Shown here: positions 7,575 to 14,847 of the stretch, piece after piece
Numbering within the stretch: position 1 is the stretch's first letter
Layout of the letters: each line of letters begins with the position of its first letter
Source: Cryptoclostridium sp964637365
Lineage (GTDB): Bacteria > Bacillota > Dehalobacteriia > UBA7702
NCBI GenBank assembly: GCA_964637365.1
Contig: CAZWWH010000032.1
Location: forward strand, 1-19,006
DNA length: 19,006 nucleotides
Direction of reading: 5' to 3'
The notes under the pieces: model-generated
What the model saw: only the letters and a program-made list of their open reading frames with translations
Database searches by the model: none
Told to the model about the DNA's origin: nothing
Made by a program: the position numbers and the translations under genes

Positions 7575-8060
7575 TTATTCCCTCCCAATATTCTTTGGTT
7601 CGTTAAAATCAGATTCCTGTGTATAGTCGCTGTATTTAAAATTTAAATCAACGGTAAGATGTTCGTCGGTCGTAGCATCTAATACGGCAAGAGGAACATC
7701 CCCGGAAAGCACGCAATCCGTAAAAGATGCAGAACGTCTGCCCAGGCTTGTACCCGGATCGTCATTGATGATAATCAAATCAAACCGCGTTATTTTACCT
7801 GTTTTACGGTATTTCTCTATCATCCTGGCAAAAATCGGCAGGGCACAGTAATGGACCGTCATGGTTCCGGATCCATCCACCGACCCCATAGCCGTTTGAG
7901 TTTTCACTGTGCCCACCGTCTTCATGGTTCGTTCGTTAACGGTGTCATGAGCCTCAATCTTCTGTAGCCCTACCAATTCTTTTGTAACGCCATCGACGGT
8001 AATCCAAGCTTCCCCCTGTTTCCCGTCAACCCCATCGGCGATTTTCAAATAGATGCTCAT
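7575..8060 (-). CDS. Tail tube protein (XkdM-like)
   Basis: A 161-residue tube protein of the PBSX XkdM type (Hcp-like beta barrel that stacks in hexameric rings inside the sheath). Seen: 'KIADGVDGKQGEAWITVDG' at the start, 'MKTVGTVKTQTAMGSVDGSG' in the middle, and 'TDCVLSGDVPLAVLDAT' followed by 'LTVDLNFKYSDY', the conserved C-terminal strands. It directly follows the sheath gene as in all contractile-tail phages. ATG at 8060 comes after GGAGGTAAATT and abuts the sheath stop. Confidence 0.93.
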   Translation of the reverse strand: MSIYLKIADGVDGKQGEAWITVDGVTKELVGLQKIEAHDTVNERTMKTVGTVKTQTAMGSVDGSGTMTVHYCALPIFARMIEKYRKTGKITRFDLIIINDDPGTSLGRRSASFTDCVLSGDVPLAVLDATTDEHLTVDLNFKYSDYTQESDFNEPKNIGRE

Positions 8061-9377
8061 TTAATTTACCTCCACGGTCATATAGAGTTTTTCCATAGCG
8101 TCCACCGGCTGAATTGATAAAGCTACAATAACGCTGTCATCATCAGTTCCTTTGCTCACGGAAACATCGTCGGAGCTAAATCCCTCAATTGCAGAGGCGT
8201 CCTGCAATGCTGAGATTTCCTTTGTAACCGCCTGTTTGAATAATTCTCTTCCCGTCGTATCATTATTGACTTTACCGATGAAACGGTTTTCAAACAGGCG
8301 TGTAATGGTATTCGCAATTTCATCCAGCGTTCGTATCAGCCGGTTTTTACGAAATTCCTTGGGCTTATCGGCAGTAAAGGACGTTAGAGTATTGATATCC
8401 TGTTCAATCACGATAACGCCGTCAGTGCGACGGGAGATCGCCATAAAACCAGCAGCCAAGGCGGCTTCGACTTCCGCCGAGGTCATAGGATTTACGATAT
8501 TAATCGCACCCTCAATCTCCCGATATGTGTTAGGATTCGGAAGATCAACCCCAACGCTGATTCCTGCGGCATATGCCACAAAATCAACCGCCGATACTGT
8601 GTCGGTTTCGGAGATATACCCTTGCTTCGTGCTGATGATTCCCTCATAATCAGCGGCATAATCATAAACAACAGCCTGCACTTTCTTCCCAAGGTCTTCT
8701 CTCATGGCGCGAATTGCTTCAACCGCCTCCGCCGCGATGTCGTCGTCATCCAAGGGGAGACCGAGAACCTGCCATTCCTGAGTCTTTAGCAGCTCAAAAA
8801 AAGCCGTATAATTTCCCGCAGAGCTTGTGCCGTTTGTACCTTCGGTCAATGCGGTTGCCGTCGTTGCCGCCAAAGTACCGCTGCCGCTGAAAATCACATA
8901 ATCATTATTGACTAAGTCAGTGATAGCGGCAACATTTTGTTTGTCCACCACCGTATTATCAAGATAAACAATAACATCAAACGTGCTTGTTTTACTTTCA
9001 ATTGCAACTTTAATGTCATTACCCCTGGTTCCCGGGTATTTGGCTGTCACGGTTAAATTACCAAGGGTTACGGCTGCTTCATCGCCGCCGGTATTCACGC
9101 GATATGCCAGTAATTTATAACAGTTTTTCAGGCACTCCCTTACTTGTAACAGCGCGGAGTTGTTTGCGTCATAGCCAAGCTTCTTTTTGATGCCGCCATC
9201 CGCCAAATCTGTCGAATAAATTTCGACAATCTGTGCTTCCGGTCCCCAGTTCAGCGTTAGCGGCATTGCTACGATGCCCCGGGCCGCGGATACGTTTTCG
9301 AGATTAGGAATCGCCTTAAAATTGACGTAAGCGCCGGGGCGGCTTTTATTTTGCAAAGTCCAGGTTCCACCTGCCAT
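8061..9377 (-). CDS. Tail sheath protein (XkdK-like)
   Basis: A 438-residue contractile sheath protein. The N-terminus 'SRPGAYVNFKAIP', the conserved 'RGIVAMPLTLNWGPE' segment, the variable middle domain (about residues 95-200, 'AKYPGTRGNDIKVAIES'), and the C-terminal handshake region 'LIRTLDEIANTITRLFENRF' through 'LSIQPVDAMEKLYMTVEVN' all match PBSX-type sheaths. Length is normal. The sheath contracts to drive the tube through the envelope, so its presence makes this a myovirus or a tailocin-like particle; with head genes present, a phage. ATG at 9377 has GGAGGATTAAAT upstream. Confidence 0.96.
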   Translation of the reverse strand: MAGGTWTLQNKSRPGAYVNFKAIPNLENVSAARGIVAMPLTLNWGPEAQIVEIYSTDLADGGIKKKLGYDANNSALLQVRECLKNCYKLLAYRVNTGGDEAAVTLGNLTVTAKYPGTRGNDIKVAIESKTSTFDVIVYLDNTVVDKQNVAAITDLVNNDYVIFSGSGTLAATTATALTEGTNGTSSAGNYTAFFELLKTQEWQVLGLPLDDDDIAAEAVEAIRAMREDLGKKVQAVVYDYAADYEGIISTKQGYISETDTVSAVDFVAYAAGISVGVDLPNPNTYREIEGAINIVNPMTSAEVEAALAAGFMAISRRTDGVIVIEQDINTLTSFTADKPKEFRKNRLIRTLDEIANTITRLFENRFIGKVNNDTTGRELFKQAVTKEISALQDASAIEGFSSDDVSVSKGTDDDSVIVALSIQPVDAMEKLYMTVEVN

Positions 9378-9379
9378 AT

Positions 9380-9805
9380 TTAATCCTCCGTTTCCAATTC
9401 TACTTCATAGTTCATTCCCATCATCTTACTTTCTTCATTGTTCATAGGTACGGCGATGTATCTCCGGTATGTTACAAAGAATTGCAATACGCCGTCCTCG
9501 GTACGGTGATTCAGGTCATATCCGTGGAGCGTCTCCCCCTGATAGGATATTTCCCGCAGAACCGCCCACAGCTTCACAGCCTTGTCCGCAAGATCTTCGT
9601 TTTGAGACCGAGTATCGGCATCGGTGAAGTAATGCACTGCGTAAGACGCCGTATAGAGATATCGGTTTCCCACCTCTTGGGAATGGCATCCCTGGATTCT
9701 CTGCACAAAAAAAGCAGGTCGGGAAAAACCTTCCTCAATCTGCTCTGTCCATACCTCTGCATCAGGGAACGCCTGAGCTAAATTGTTTTTAATGATCGTT
9801 TCCAT
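9380..9805 (-). CDS. Tail terminator / neck protein
   Basis: A 141-residue protein of the small tail-terminator family found before the sheath in Firmicute myophages. It begins METIIKNNLAQAFPDAEVW and contains 'QIEEGFSRPAFFVQRIQG', 'NRYLYTASYAVHYF' and 'LQFFVTYRRYIAVP', a pattern of alternating strands known from these proteins. It should cap the tail tube and sheath and dock with the head completion proteins. I place the start at the ATG at 9805, directly after the stop of the upstream gene and after GAGCGGGGAT; a reading from 9835 would overlap the gp10-like gene by 28 bases and add ten unlikely residues. Confidence 0.78.
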   Translation of the reverse strand: METIIKNNLAQAFPDAEVWTEQIEEGFSRPAFFVQRIQGCHSQEVGNRYLYTASYAVHYFTDADTRSQNEDLADKAVKLWAVLREISYQGETLHGYDLNHRTEDGVLQFFVTYRRYIAVPMNNEESKMMGMNYEVELETED

Positions 9806-9807
9806 AA

Positions 9808-10323
9808 TTATCCCCGCTCCAAGTTTTTCAGCCAACGCTTAAATTCCATATTGAAATGTCGAGGCATTTTACGCTCAACATTCTCAATCGCCATCACACA
9901 CATAAGTCGGCCTGGTATCCACCTTTTTACTCGACCTTGAGAGACATGACCGTATTCCACATAGGAAGCGTATTCAACTGGGTTGTAGATTTCAACGATA
10001 AGGCTGTCGCCGCTTTTGCGCACGCTGTTAATCGTTGGTTCTCTCCCTTTTACCGATACCACCCGAAATTTCCCGCGGCTCAATGTTCTGTTGGCTTTGT
10101 ATGACTTCCTGGATGTGGTATACCGAAAGGCATAGCGGGAATCACCCACCTGCCAGTTGTTTCTTAAATATCCGCTGTCCACCGGTGTATTTCTTTTGGT
10201 GTCCCTCAAAACGCGCAACGCTTCCTTTAAAAGGAATTTACGCAGAAAGGTTTCAAAGCCGTCAGCCATGCGGTTCAGGTATTTTTCAAATTCCTCAAAA
10301 CCGCTCACATCGACTTTTATCAT
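9808..10323 (-). CDS. HK97 gp10-like neck protein
   Basis: A 171-residue protein of the HK97 gp10 / XkdI-like family of head-tail joining proteins. The N-terminus 'VDVSGFEEFEKYLNRM', the helix 'FLRKFLLKEALRVLRDTKRN', 'TPVDSGYLRNNW' and 'YNPVEYASYVEYGHVSQGR' are diagnostic; the 'TPVDtGyLr' and 'YasyvEyGh' motifs recur across the family. It overlaps the preceding gene by four bases (start at 10323 against stop at 10320). Its basic centre (KSYKANRTLSRGKFR) is normal for the family. Confidence 0.92.
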   Translation of the reverse strand: MIKVDVSGFEEFEKYLNRMADGFETFLRKFLLKEALRVLRDTKRNTPVDSGYLRNNWQVGDSRYAFRYTTSRKSYKANRTLSRGKFRVVSVKGREPTINSVRKSGDSLIVEIYNPVEYASYVEYGHVSQGRVKRWIPGRLMCVMAIENVERKMPRHFNMEFKRWLKNLERG

Positions 10324-10676
10324 GCTTCGCCCTTCCGATACAGCTCCACTTCCTGATGATAATCATAGGGATACGGCTCCCCGGCCAAATAACGTTCCTG
10401 CTTCCCCTGGTGTAAAATATCAACCGTGTCCCCGGCAAGCACTTTATGCCGGGGATCGGTAAACATTACAAGGGCCACTTCCACGTCGTTTACAATCTCC
10501 CCGCTCATTTTTGCATCGTCTCTTGTCTTGCGGGAAACACGACAGGGCACGGCTGTTAAATCACCGACAGGTTCTAATCTTTGCGTCATGCCGCCGTGCT
10601 CGTCCCGCTCTTTTACAGGGCGCAAAACAAAAAAGGTATCTTTGTAAAGCAGCGTTTCATTGATTTTCCGAATCAT
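10320..10676 (-). CDS. Head closure protein (SPP1 gp16-like)
   Basis: A 118-residue beta-rich protein in the slot between the gp15-like connector and the gp10-like protein, the usual place of the head completion/closure (stopper) protein. It has the family-like opening 'MIRKINETLLYKDTFFVLRP', a 'RDEHGGMTQRLEPV' segment and 'TDPRHKVLAGDTVDILHQGK', resembling the barrel of SPP1 gp16 and HK97-type stoppers. The ATG at 10676 lies eight bases after AGGGGG and overlaps the upstream gene by about 20 bases. A TTG three bases earlier is less likely. Assignment leans on position as much as on sequence. Confidence 0.7.
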   Translation of the reverse strand: MIRKINETLLYKDTFFVLRPVKERDEHGGMTQRLEPVGDLTAVPCRVSRKTRDDAKMSGEIVNDVEVALVMFTDPRHKVLAGDTVDILHQGKQERYLAGEPYPYDYHQEVELYRKGEA

Positions 10677-11025
10677 CAAAAAGCCCCCTTCGGTAGCGGT
10701 TCAGCTGTGCTTTGAATTCGTTAGCAATCTCAGAAACCAATTCCGCGCCGCCCTTGCGGTCTGTAGCAAAGCTGTATGAGGTGTCTCCCATGGATATTGA
10801 CGACAATGGCCCGGGATTACCGGCCATACCCCCGCGATCAAAATTTGCCGCTCGGGCAAGGCCTGCCGCCATATTGGCCCAAGTGTATTTCAGTCCTTCG
10901 GGGACTTCTTCAATGTGGCAGTAGTTCTTGATGATTTCCGCCGCCTCATCAATAGCCAATGCCACGGTGATATCATCCACGTCGCTGTCAACCAGCTTGC
11001 CATATACGATTTCCCGTACCTCCAT
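10657..11025 (-). CDS. Head-tail connector (SPP1 gp15-like adaptor)
   Basis: A 122-residue mostly helical protein directly after the major capsid gene. The helices 'TVALAIDEAAEIIKNYCHI', 'LKYTWANMAAGLARAANF' and the C-terminal 'LVSEIANEFKAQLNRYRR' match the four-helix gp15/gp6-type adaptor that binds under the portal. The 'SISMGDTSYSF' loop before the last helix is a characteristic family element. Start ATG at 11025 follows GGGGTAATTACT; six bases separate it from the capsid stop. Confidence 0.85.
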   Translation of the reverse strand: MEVREIVYGKLVDSDVDDITVALAIDEAAEIIKNYCHIEEVPEGLKYTWANMAAGLARAANFDRGGMAGNPGPLSSISMGDTSYSFATDRKGGAELVSEIANEFKAQLNRYRRGLFDDSENQ

Positions 11026-11030
11026 AGTAA

Positions 11031-12134
11031 TTACCCCATGACGCGCACGGCTAATTCAGGATATACGGTTTTGTATCCATAAAGCACGTCCATAGACAGC
11101 TTTTCCTTTTTGTATTTCATATCATAGCCCTTTACCACACGCAAGGATAAGCCGTTAAAGCTGGTAACGTAGCTGTCCACACCGCTGGGCTTTACCAGAG
11201 GTCTGGTCACATAGGCAAAGGCCATAGGGTTAAAGGCCAGGTTGGCGGTGTGGTCGGCGGCAATGGTTACTACGTTAGCTGTGGTTACATCCTTTTTCAA
11301 GGCAGGATAAACATTCACGGTAATTTCGTTATTTGTCGCGGTGGCAGTTTCAGTCACAACATAGGAATCTCCTAAAATCGTCAAGACGTCACCTTTCACA
11401 AGAGTGCCAGTGACGGCGGCGGCCGATAACGTCAGGGAAGTGGCTCCCGCATTTGTAGATGCTTTCGGTTTCACATCAGCGGAAAGGGCGCCTTTTTTGT
11501 GCGTTTTCACCGCCTGGGACATATAGTTGTCAAGACCGAAGATACGGCCAATAGAGCCATTTCTCAGAGCTTCGGTGCTGCCGCTTTTTTCGGCGTTGAC
11601 AATGGCGGGAATGGTAGTAAAGGCAGCGTCGGCCTCAGTATCCCACACGGCGTAACGAGGAGCCTCGGGGACATAGTTCTTATTGAGTTCTTTTCTCACT
11701 GCCGCCAAGTCGGTAAGGGTGGCGGGGGTGGTTCCTGCGGCGCCACAGACATAGGGAATGTCTTTATACAGCTCCAAGCCGTCGCTGTTAATTTTCTGCG
11801 CCAAAGCAACGGCAGCAGGCTCCACGAAGATTTTAGTGAGATCGTGATTGTTCACCGCTCCCTCCAATGCAGTGATGGAAACATCCACCGTTGCGATTTT
11901 ATCCAGCTTCACGGGGACGGTGCTTTCCTTGATATCCTGATCTGTGGTGCCTTCCGCCTCATTGAATTCCTTAGCTTCCAGGATGACGGGTTTCCGCACC
12001 TGAATGGTATCGCCAAGGTCTTTAAAGTCGTTGGAAAAATCCTTGTACACGAGATTGGGGAACACGAGTTTTTCATAAAGTCGGGGCAAGGTCATTCTTG
12101 CCAGCGTTTGCAGAGTTACAAATTGATTTGCCAT
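11031..12134 (-). CDS. Major capsid protein, P22 coat-like
   Basis: A 367-residue coat protein of the P22 gp5-like branch of the HK97 fold. Family features: 'ARMTLPRLYEKLVFPNLVYK', 'LGDTIQVRKPV' and 'VPVKLDKIATVDVSITALEG' (split: LDKIATVDVSITALEG near 77-92) in the N-terminal half; 'RYAVWDTEADAAFTTIP' and 'GSIGRIFGLDNYMSQAV' in the A domain; 'MDVLYGYKTVYPELAVRV' at the C-terminus. Residues about 221-293 form a Thr/Val/Ala-rich beta insertion, comparable in place and size to the insertion domains of P22-like coats. A separate scaffold is encoded just upstream, as P22-type assembly needs. No protease gene is seen. ATG at 12134 follows AAAGGATGATT. Confidence 0.92.
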   Translation of the reverse strand: MANQFVTLQTLARMTLPRLYEKLVFPNLVYKDFSNDFKDLGDTIQVRKPVILEAKEFNEAEGTTDQDIKESTVPVKLDKIATVDVSITALEGAVNNHDLTKIFVEPAAVALAQKINSDGLELYKDIPYVCGAAGTTPATLTDLAAVRKELNKNYVPEAPRYAVWDTEADAAFTTIPAIVNAEKSGSTEALRNGSIGRIFGLDNYMSQAVKTHKKGALSADVKPKASTNAGATSLTLSAAAVTGTLVKGDVLTILGDSYVVTETATATNNEITVNVYPALKKDVTTANVVTIAADHTANLAFNPMAFAYVTRPLVKPSGVDSYVTSFNGLSLRVVKGYDMKYKKEKLSMDVLYGYKTVYPELAVRVMG

Positions 12135-12141
12135 ATTTTAA

Positions 12142-12747
12142 TCATCCTTTCTGTTGTGCGGCAATGTATGTGTAATATTGTTCGTCTGTCATTTTGGAAA
12201 AGTCGGGCTGAGGATCGCTGCCTCCGGCCGGTTGGTAGGAATAGCCCTCGGGGCTTTTAGCCGATTCGAACAAATAGCCCTGGTCGTTTTTCAGCGTTTC
12301 CAGTTGGGCGTCAAGTCCTGTAATCTTTCCGTCTTCAAGCTTGATTTCTTCAAGATTCAACAGGGCTTTTACCGCCTTGGCGTTTCTGGCCTTGTTGGCG
12401 GCCAGGGCCAAATCAAGGGCGTTTGAAAATCGCATATCCTGAATGGTTTTGTTGAGGTTTTCCGTATCGGTCCGATACTTCGTTTCCATGTCCTTCAGCT
12501 GGGTTTTCAACGCTTCGTTATCACCGGCGATTTTCTTTAAGGCGGTAATGTCATTGTCTCTTTGGGCAAGCTGCTCCCGCAAGCCTTTGACCTCGGTGTT
12601 GAGATCGTCATATTTAGCTTTAGGAAAATAGCTGCCGTCGTTGGCAACGGCAAGCTCAATGTCCTTACCGCCTTCGCCTTTACCCTTTAAGGCTGCGGCT
12701 ACCTGTTCCCATAGTTCTTCTCCCAAAATGTCTTTTAATTGTGCCAT
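12142..12747 (-). CDS. Capsid scaffolding protein (phage GP20 family)
   Basis: A 201-residue protein of the 'phage minor structural GP20' family, which acts as the internal scaffold. It has a long charged coiled coil (about residues 48-105, 'LNTEVKGLREQLAQRDNDIT', 'LKTQLKDMETKYRTDTENLN'), then the conserved 'ALDLALAANKARNAKAVKAL' and 'LDAQLETLKNDQGYLF' segments, and a Pro/Asp-rich C-terminal tail that in such proteins contacts the coat. It lies directly before the coat gene. ATG at 12747 has AGCAGGAGGCACAACG upstream. It is separated from the MuF cassette by an intrinsic terminator, so it may need a promoter of its own or read-through. Confidence 0.92.
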   Translation of the reverse strand: MAQLKDILGEELWEQVAAALKGKGEGGKDIELAVANDGSYFPKAKYDDLNTEVKGLREQLAQRDNDITALKKIAGDNEALKTQLKDMETKYRTDTENLNKTIQDMRFSNALDLALAANKARNAKAVKALLNLEEIKLEDGKITGLDAQLETLKNDQGYLFESAKSPEGYSYQPAGGSDPQPDFSKMTDEQYYTYIAAQQKG

Positions 12748-12836
12748 CGTTGTGCCTCCTGCTTAGTTTTTTTTAGGTGTTACCCGCCACCCCTGCGGTC
12801 TTTTAGTTTTACCCCAAAATGCTAAAATGGGCATTT

Positions 12837-12865
12837 AAAAAGCAGACCTTATAAAAGTCTGCTTT
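12837..12865 (-). terminator. Intrinsic terminator after the MuF/small-gene cassette
   Basis: AAAGCAGAC (12839-12847) pairs perfectly with GTCTGCTTT (12857-12865) around a nine-base loop, and on the minus strand the hairpin is followed by a run of five T. It lies 20 bases downstream of the 65-residue gene and 90 bases before the scaffold gene. A terminator in the middle of a head operon is unusual. It fits a cassette that entered with its own ending. Partial read-through is needed for coat expression unless a promoter lies in 12748-12836, where I see only weak candidates (TAAAAC with TGCCCA 16 bases upstream). Confidence 0.75.
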
Positions 12866-12884
12866 GAATACTGTACAAGTTTTT

Positions 12885-13082
12885 CTAGGATTCGATAATT
12901 TCCCATCGGCCGCCTTCGCTACTGCCGTCAAGAGGCGCCGGGTTCGTTTTAGAGTAAAGATAATCTTCGCCGCTATCATCTACTACTCGATAATAATCAA
13001 AATTTTCATCTTTTGCTTCATAGACCTTTCCGTTCGTTAACGAATCTACACCGAAAGATTCTCCAATATATTTTAATTTCAT
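12885..13082 (-). CDS. Small acidic protein, candidate immunity protein
   Basis: A 65-residue protein beginning MKLKYIGESFGVDSLTNGKV. The pattern 'GKVYEAKDE..YYRVVDDSGEDYLYSKTNP' resembles a common small SH3-like hypothetical family in Firmicutes that often sits beside toxin genes (memory-based resemblance). It is rich in Asp and Glu. It overlaps the 55-residue gene as ATGA and is followed by a terminator, so the pair is co-translated after the MuF-type gene. An immunity role against the MuF C-terminal domain is an inference from position, size and charge. It could equally be an unrelated cargo gene. Confidence 0.65.
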   Translation of the reverse strand: MKLKYIGESFGVDSLTNGKVYEAKDENFDYYRVVDDSGEDYLYSKTNPAPLDGSSEGGRWEIIES

Positions 13083-13246
13083 TCGTCCTCCTCCTCATCA
13101 TAGTTATCATTCGGGTATCTTTCTTTAAACCATTGACGAATATCGTCATGCAAACTCGGCCATTCATCTACTAGCAAAAATTCGGTGTCTTCAGGATAAT
13201 CCGCCATCGTCTTTCCTTCCGGGATATCACCAAATCTGATTATCAT
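13079..13246 (-). CDS. Very small acidic protein directly after the MuF gene
   Basis: A 55-residue reading frame, short enough to be missed by usual cut-offs, beginning MIIRFGDIPEGKTMADYPED. Eighteen Asp/Glu against five Lys/Arg make it strongly acidic, ending in DEEEDE. The evidence that it is real: a perfect AAAGGAGG ribosome site eight bases before the ATG, formed by the last codons of the MuF gene (FERR-stop), only five bases between the MuF stop and this start, and an ATGA overlap with the next gene. I do not recognise the family. An acidic partner encoded immediately after a toxin-like C-terminus is the usual layout of an immunity protein, but that is inference. Confidence 0.7.
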   Translation of the reverse strand: MIIRFGDIPEGKTMADYPEDTEFLLVDEWPSLHDDIRQWFKERYPNDNYDEEEDE

Positions 13247-13251
13247 AAAAA

Positions 13252-14847
13252 CTACCTCCTTTCAAAGTCATAATCAATGTCATTTTCTTTACAAAAAATT
13301 CGCAAAGTCTCATTAATCCAAAGTGTTTCTACTTTACTTAATGGTACACTGTCGTTCCTGAGTATGTCAAGGTATTTAGCGCGTAAACTCTCTAAAATCC
13401 TTTCATATTCTTTTCGTATCTTATATGGCCTGTTTAATCTGGCAGGCTTTTTCTTGGGCTGACGCATTTTATATGTTCCATCTTGAGTGGTAACTCTGAT
13501 TTCAGCCGCTCTCGTATCAAATAAACATTGAATATCTTCAGGAGAAAAAGAATGGCCGGAAGGATGATTGTGCGTTATAATGCAACCCTCCAATGATATA
13601 CCCGGAATTTTGACAGAAGTTGCGTTGCCGTATAGTTTGGCAATCATTTTTCCGTTTTCATCATAAATAATCATATGTTCAACAACGCTCCATGATATAC
13701 CTTCCTCATCTTGCCTGATTCTTTCCATGATTTCTTTTGGTAACAAACGATACCTGCTATCGCTTAAAATCAGTACGCTATCCTTTTCTCTCAACCCCTC
13801 CCGCCATTCTTGGTAGGTCATATCGGCGGGGACGTGGTAATTTTTGCCGTCTGCGTCCCGGGCAATACGGGTGCCGGGGTCATCTTCGTCTTCGGGGAAA
13901 TAGGGCACTGTAGTACAGCGGCAATATGGGTGCAGCGGCGGGTAATTCACTCCCGCCTTTTCTTCTCCTACGGGATAATGCTTGCCGTCCAAGCCGCCGC
14001 AATGGCTGCAGGTGAGGCTATCCAGAGTCCCGAGGAATTCATACTGTTCCACCTCCAATTCCTCATACATATCGGCGGTGGCCTGATTCAGGACAAAGTT
14101 CGCCTCAGTGCGTACTAGTCTTTGGGCTTTGCTTAGCTGGCCTCCCGCTTTCCCCTTGCCGAAGTCGCGGCCCAAGGCCTCATCCCGCAAAGCTTTACTC
14201 ATCTCCAAAACCGATTGACCGCGAATCAGTCCCGCAGTCATCACACGGTTCAAGCCGTCAACAAAGCCCTTTTCCAGATCCCACAAGCTTCCACTGTAGC
14301 TTTTCCCGCTCCACGGGTAGTGTAACAATGTACTAACGACTGCTTCCGCCGGACGGCTGAAAGCTTCCCCCATACCAAAGCCCTGAAAGGTATCGAAGGC
14401 CGTACGGTAGTAGGCTTCCTCGTAGACCTGCTCAAAGATATTCAAAGAGCCGTTTTGAAGCTTCTGAAACAAACGTTCTGACTGCATGATAATATTGGCT
14501 TTCATCTGTTCGATGCGCTTCACTCTGGCTCTTACGGATAAGGCTTGTAGCTCTTGCCGGTGTTCCCTGCGATACTTCGGGTTTTCCGCGTGCTCAATAT
14601 ACCATTTCAAGCCCTTCTGAAATTCCAGCCGCTCATCATTCCGCAAGTATTTCAAAGTTTCACTGTAAGAAAGCTTGTTGTCCTTCGCGTATTTGACGTA
14701 CAGCTTTATAATTTCCTTATCAAGGTCTTTGACCGCATCAAAAAAAGCGCTTTTCATGCGCTTCTCATAATCCAGTATCATTTTTTCGCAGTCCAGCACT
14801 TTTTGTTCCGCGCGGGACTGCCAATAGCCTTTATTCCTCTTCGCCAT
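13252..14847 (-). CDS. MuF/SPP1 gp7-like minor head protein with C-terminal JAMM-like domain
   Basis: A 531-residue protein. Residues 1-320 are a phage head morphogenesis (Mu gpF / SPP1 gp7) protein: a helical N-terminus, then 'RLVRTEANFVLNQATADMYE' and the zinc-type motif T279-C-S-H-C283 ... H306-P-Y-C-R-C311. It is packed inside the capsid near the portal. Residues about 355-531 are not needed for that role. They hold E390 in a strand (SWSVVEHMIIYDENGK) and T425-HNHPSG-431 followed by S435-x2-D438, an E / HxH / S / D set like JAMM metalloproteases (RadC, Prok-JAB), with the spacing one residue shorter than HxHx10D. MuF proteins of Firmicute prophages are known to carry swappable toxin tips that can enter target cells. 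The gene turns AT-rich exactly where the tip begins. It overlaps the portal gene by 17 bases. Deubiquitinase-like or maturation-protease activity is possible but unproven. Confidence 0.87.
   Translation of the reverse strand: MAKRNKGYWQSRAEQKVLDCEKMILDYEKRMKSAFFDAVKDLDKEIIKLYVKYAKDNKLSYSETLKYLRNDERLEFQKGLKWYIEHAENPKYRREHRQELQALSVRARVKRIEQMKANIIMQSERLFQKLQNGSLNIFEQVYEEAYYRTAFDTFQGFGMGEAFSRPAEAVVSTLLHYPWSGKSYSGSLWDLEKGFVDGLNRVMTAGLIRGQSVLEMSKALRDEALGRDFGKGKAGGQLSKAQRLVRTEANFVLNQATADMYEELEVEQYEFLGTLDSLTCSHCGGLDGKHYPVGEEKAGVNYPPLHPYCRCTTVPYFPEDEDDPGTRIARDADGKNYHVPADMTYQEWREGLREKDSVLILSDSRYRLLPKEIMERIRQDEEGISWSVVEHMIIYDENGKMIAKLYGNATSVKIPGISLEGCIITHNHPSGHSFSPEDIQCLFDTRAAEIRVTTQDGTYKMRQPKKKPARLNRPYKIRKEYERILESLRAKYLDILRNDSVPLSKVETLWINETLRIFCKENDIDYDFERR

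Noticed and set aside
8152..8649. 165-codon open frame on the plus strand opposite the sheath gene
   Set aside because: Shadow of the sheath gene; Ser/Ile/Pro-rich low-information protein with no supporting start site.
11499..12260. 253-codon open frame on the plus strand opposite the coat gene
   Set aside because: It is fully antisense to a clear P22-like coat gene, has no ribosome site or recognisable domain, and its residue pattern (Gly/His/Val/Ile-rich) is what an antisense reading of a coding strand gives.
12816..12836. Second short hairpin (AAATGC/GCATTT) next to the mid-operon terminator
   Set aside because: Only six AT-rich pairs with an eight-base loop; too weak to call by itself.
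13913..14016. Cys/His cluster in the MuF protein taken as a separate zinc-finger gene
   Set aside because: The T-C-S-H-C and H-P-Y-C-R-C motifs are a normal part of the MuF/gp7 core.
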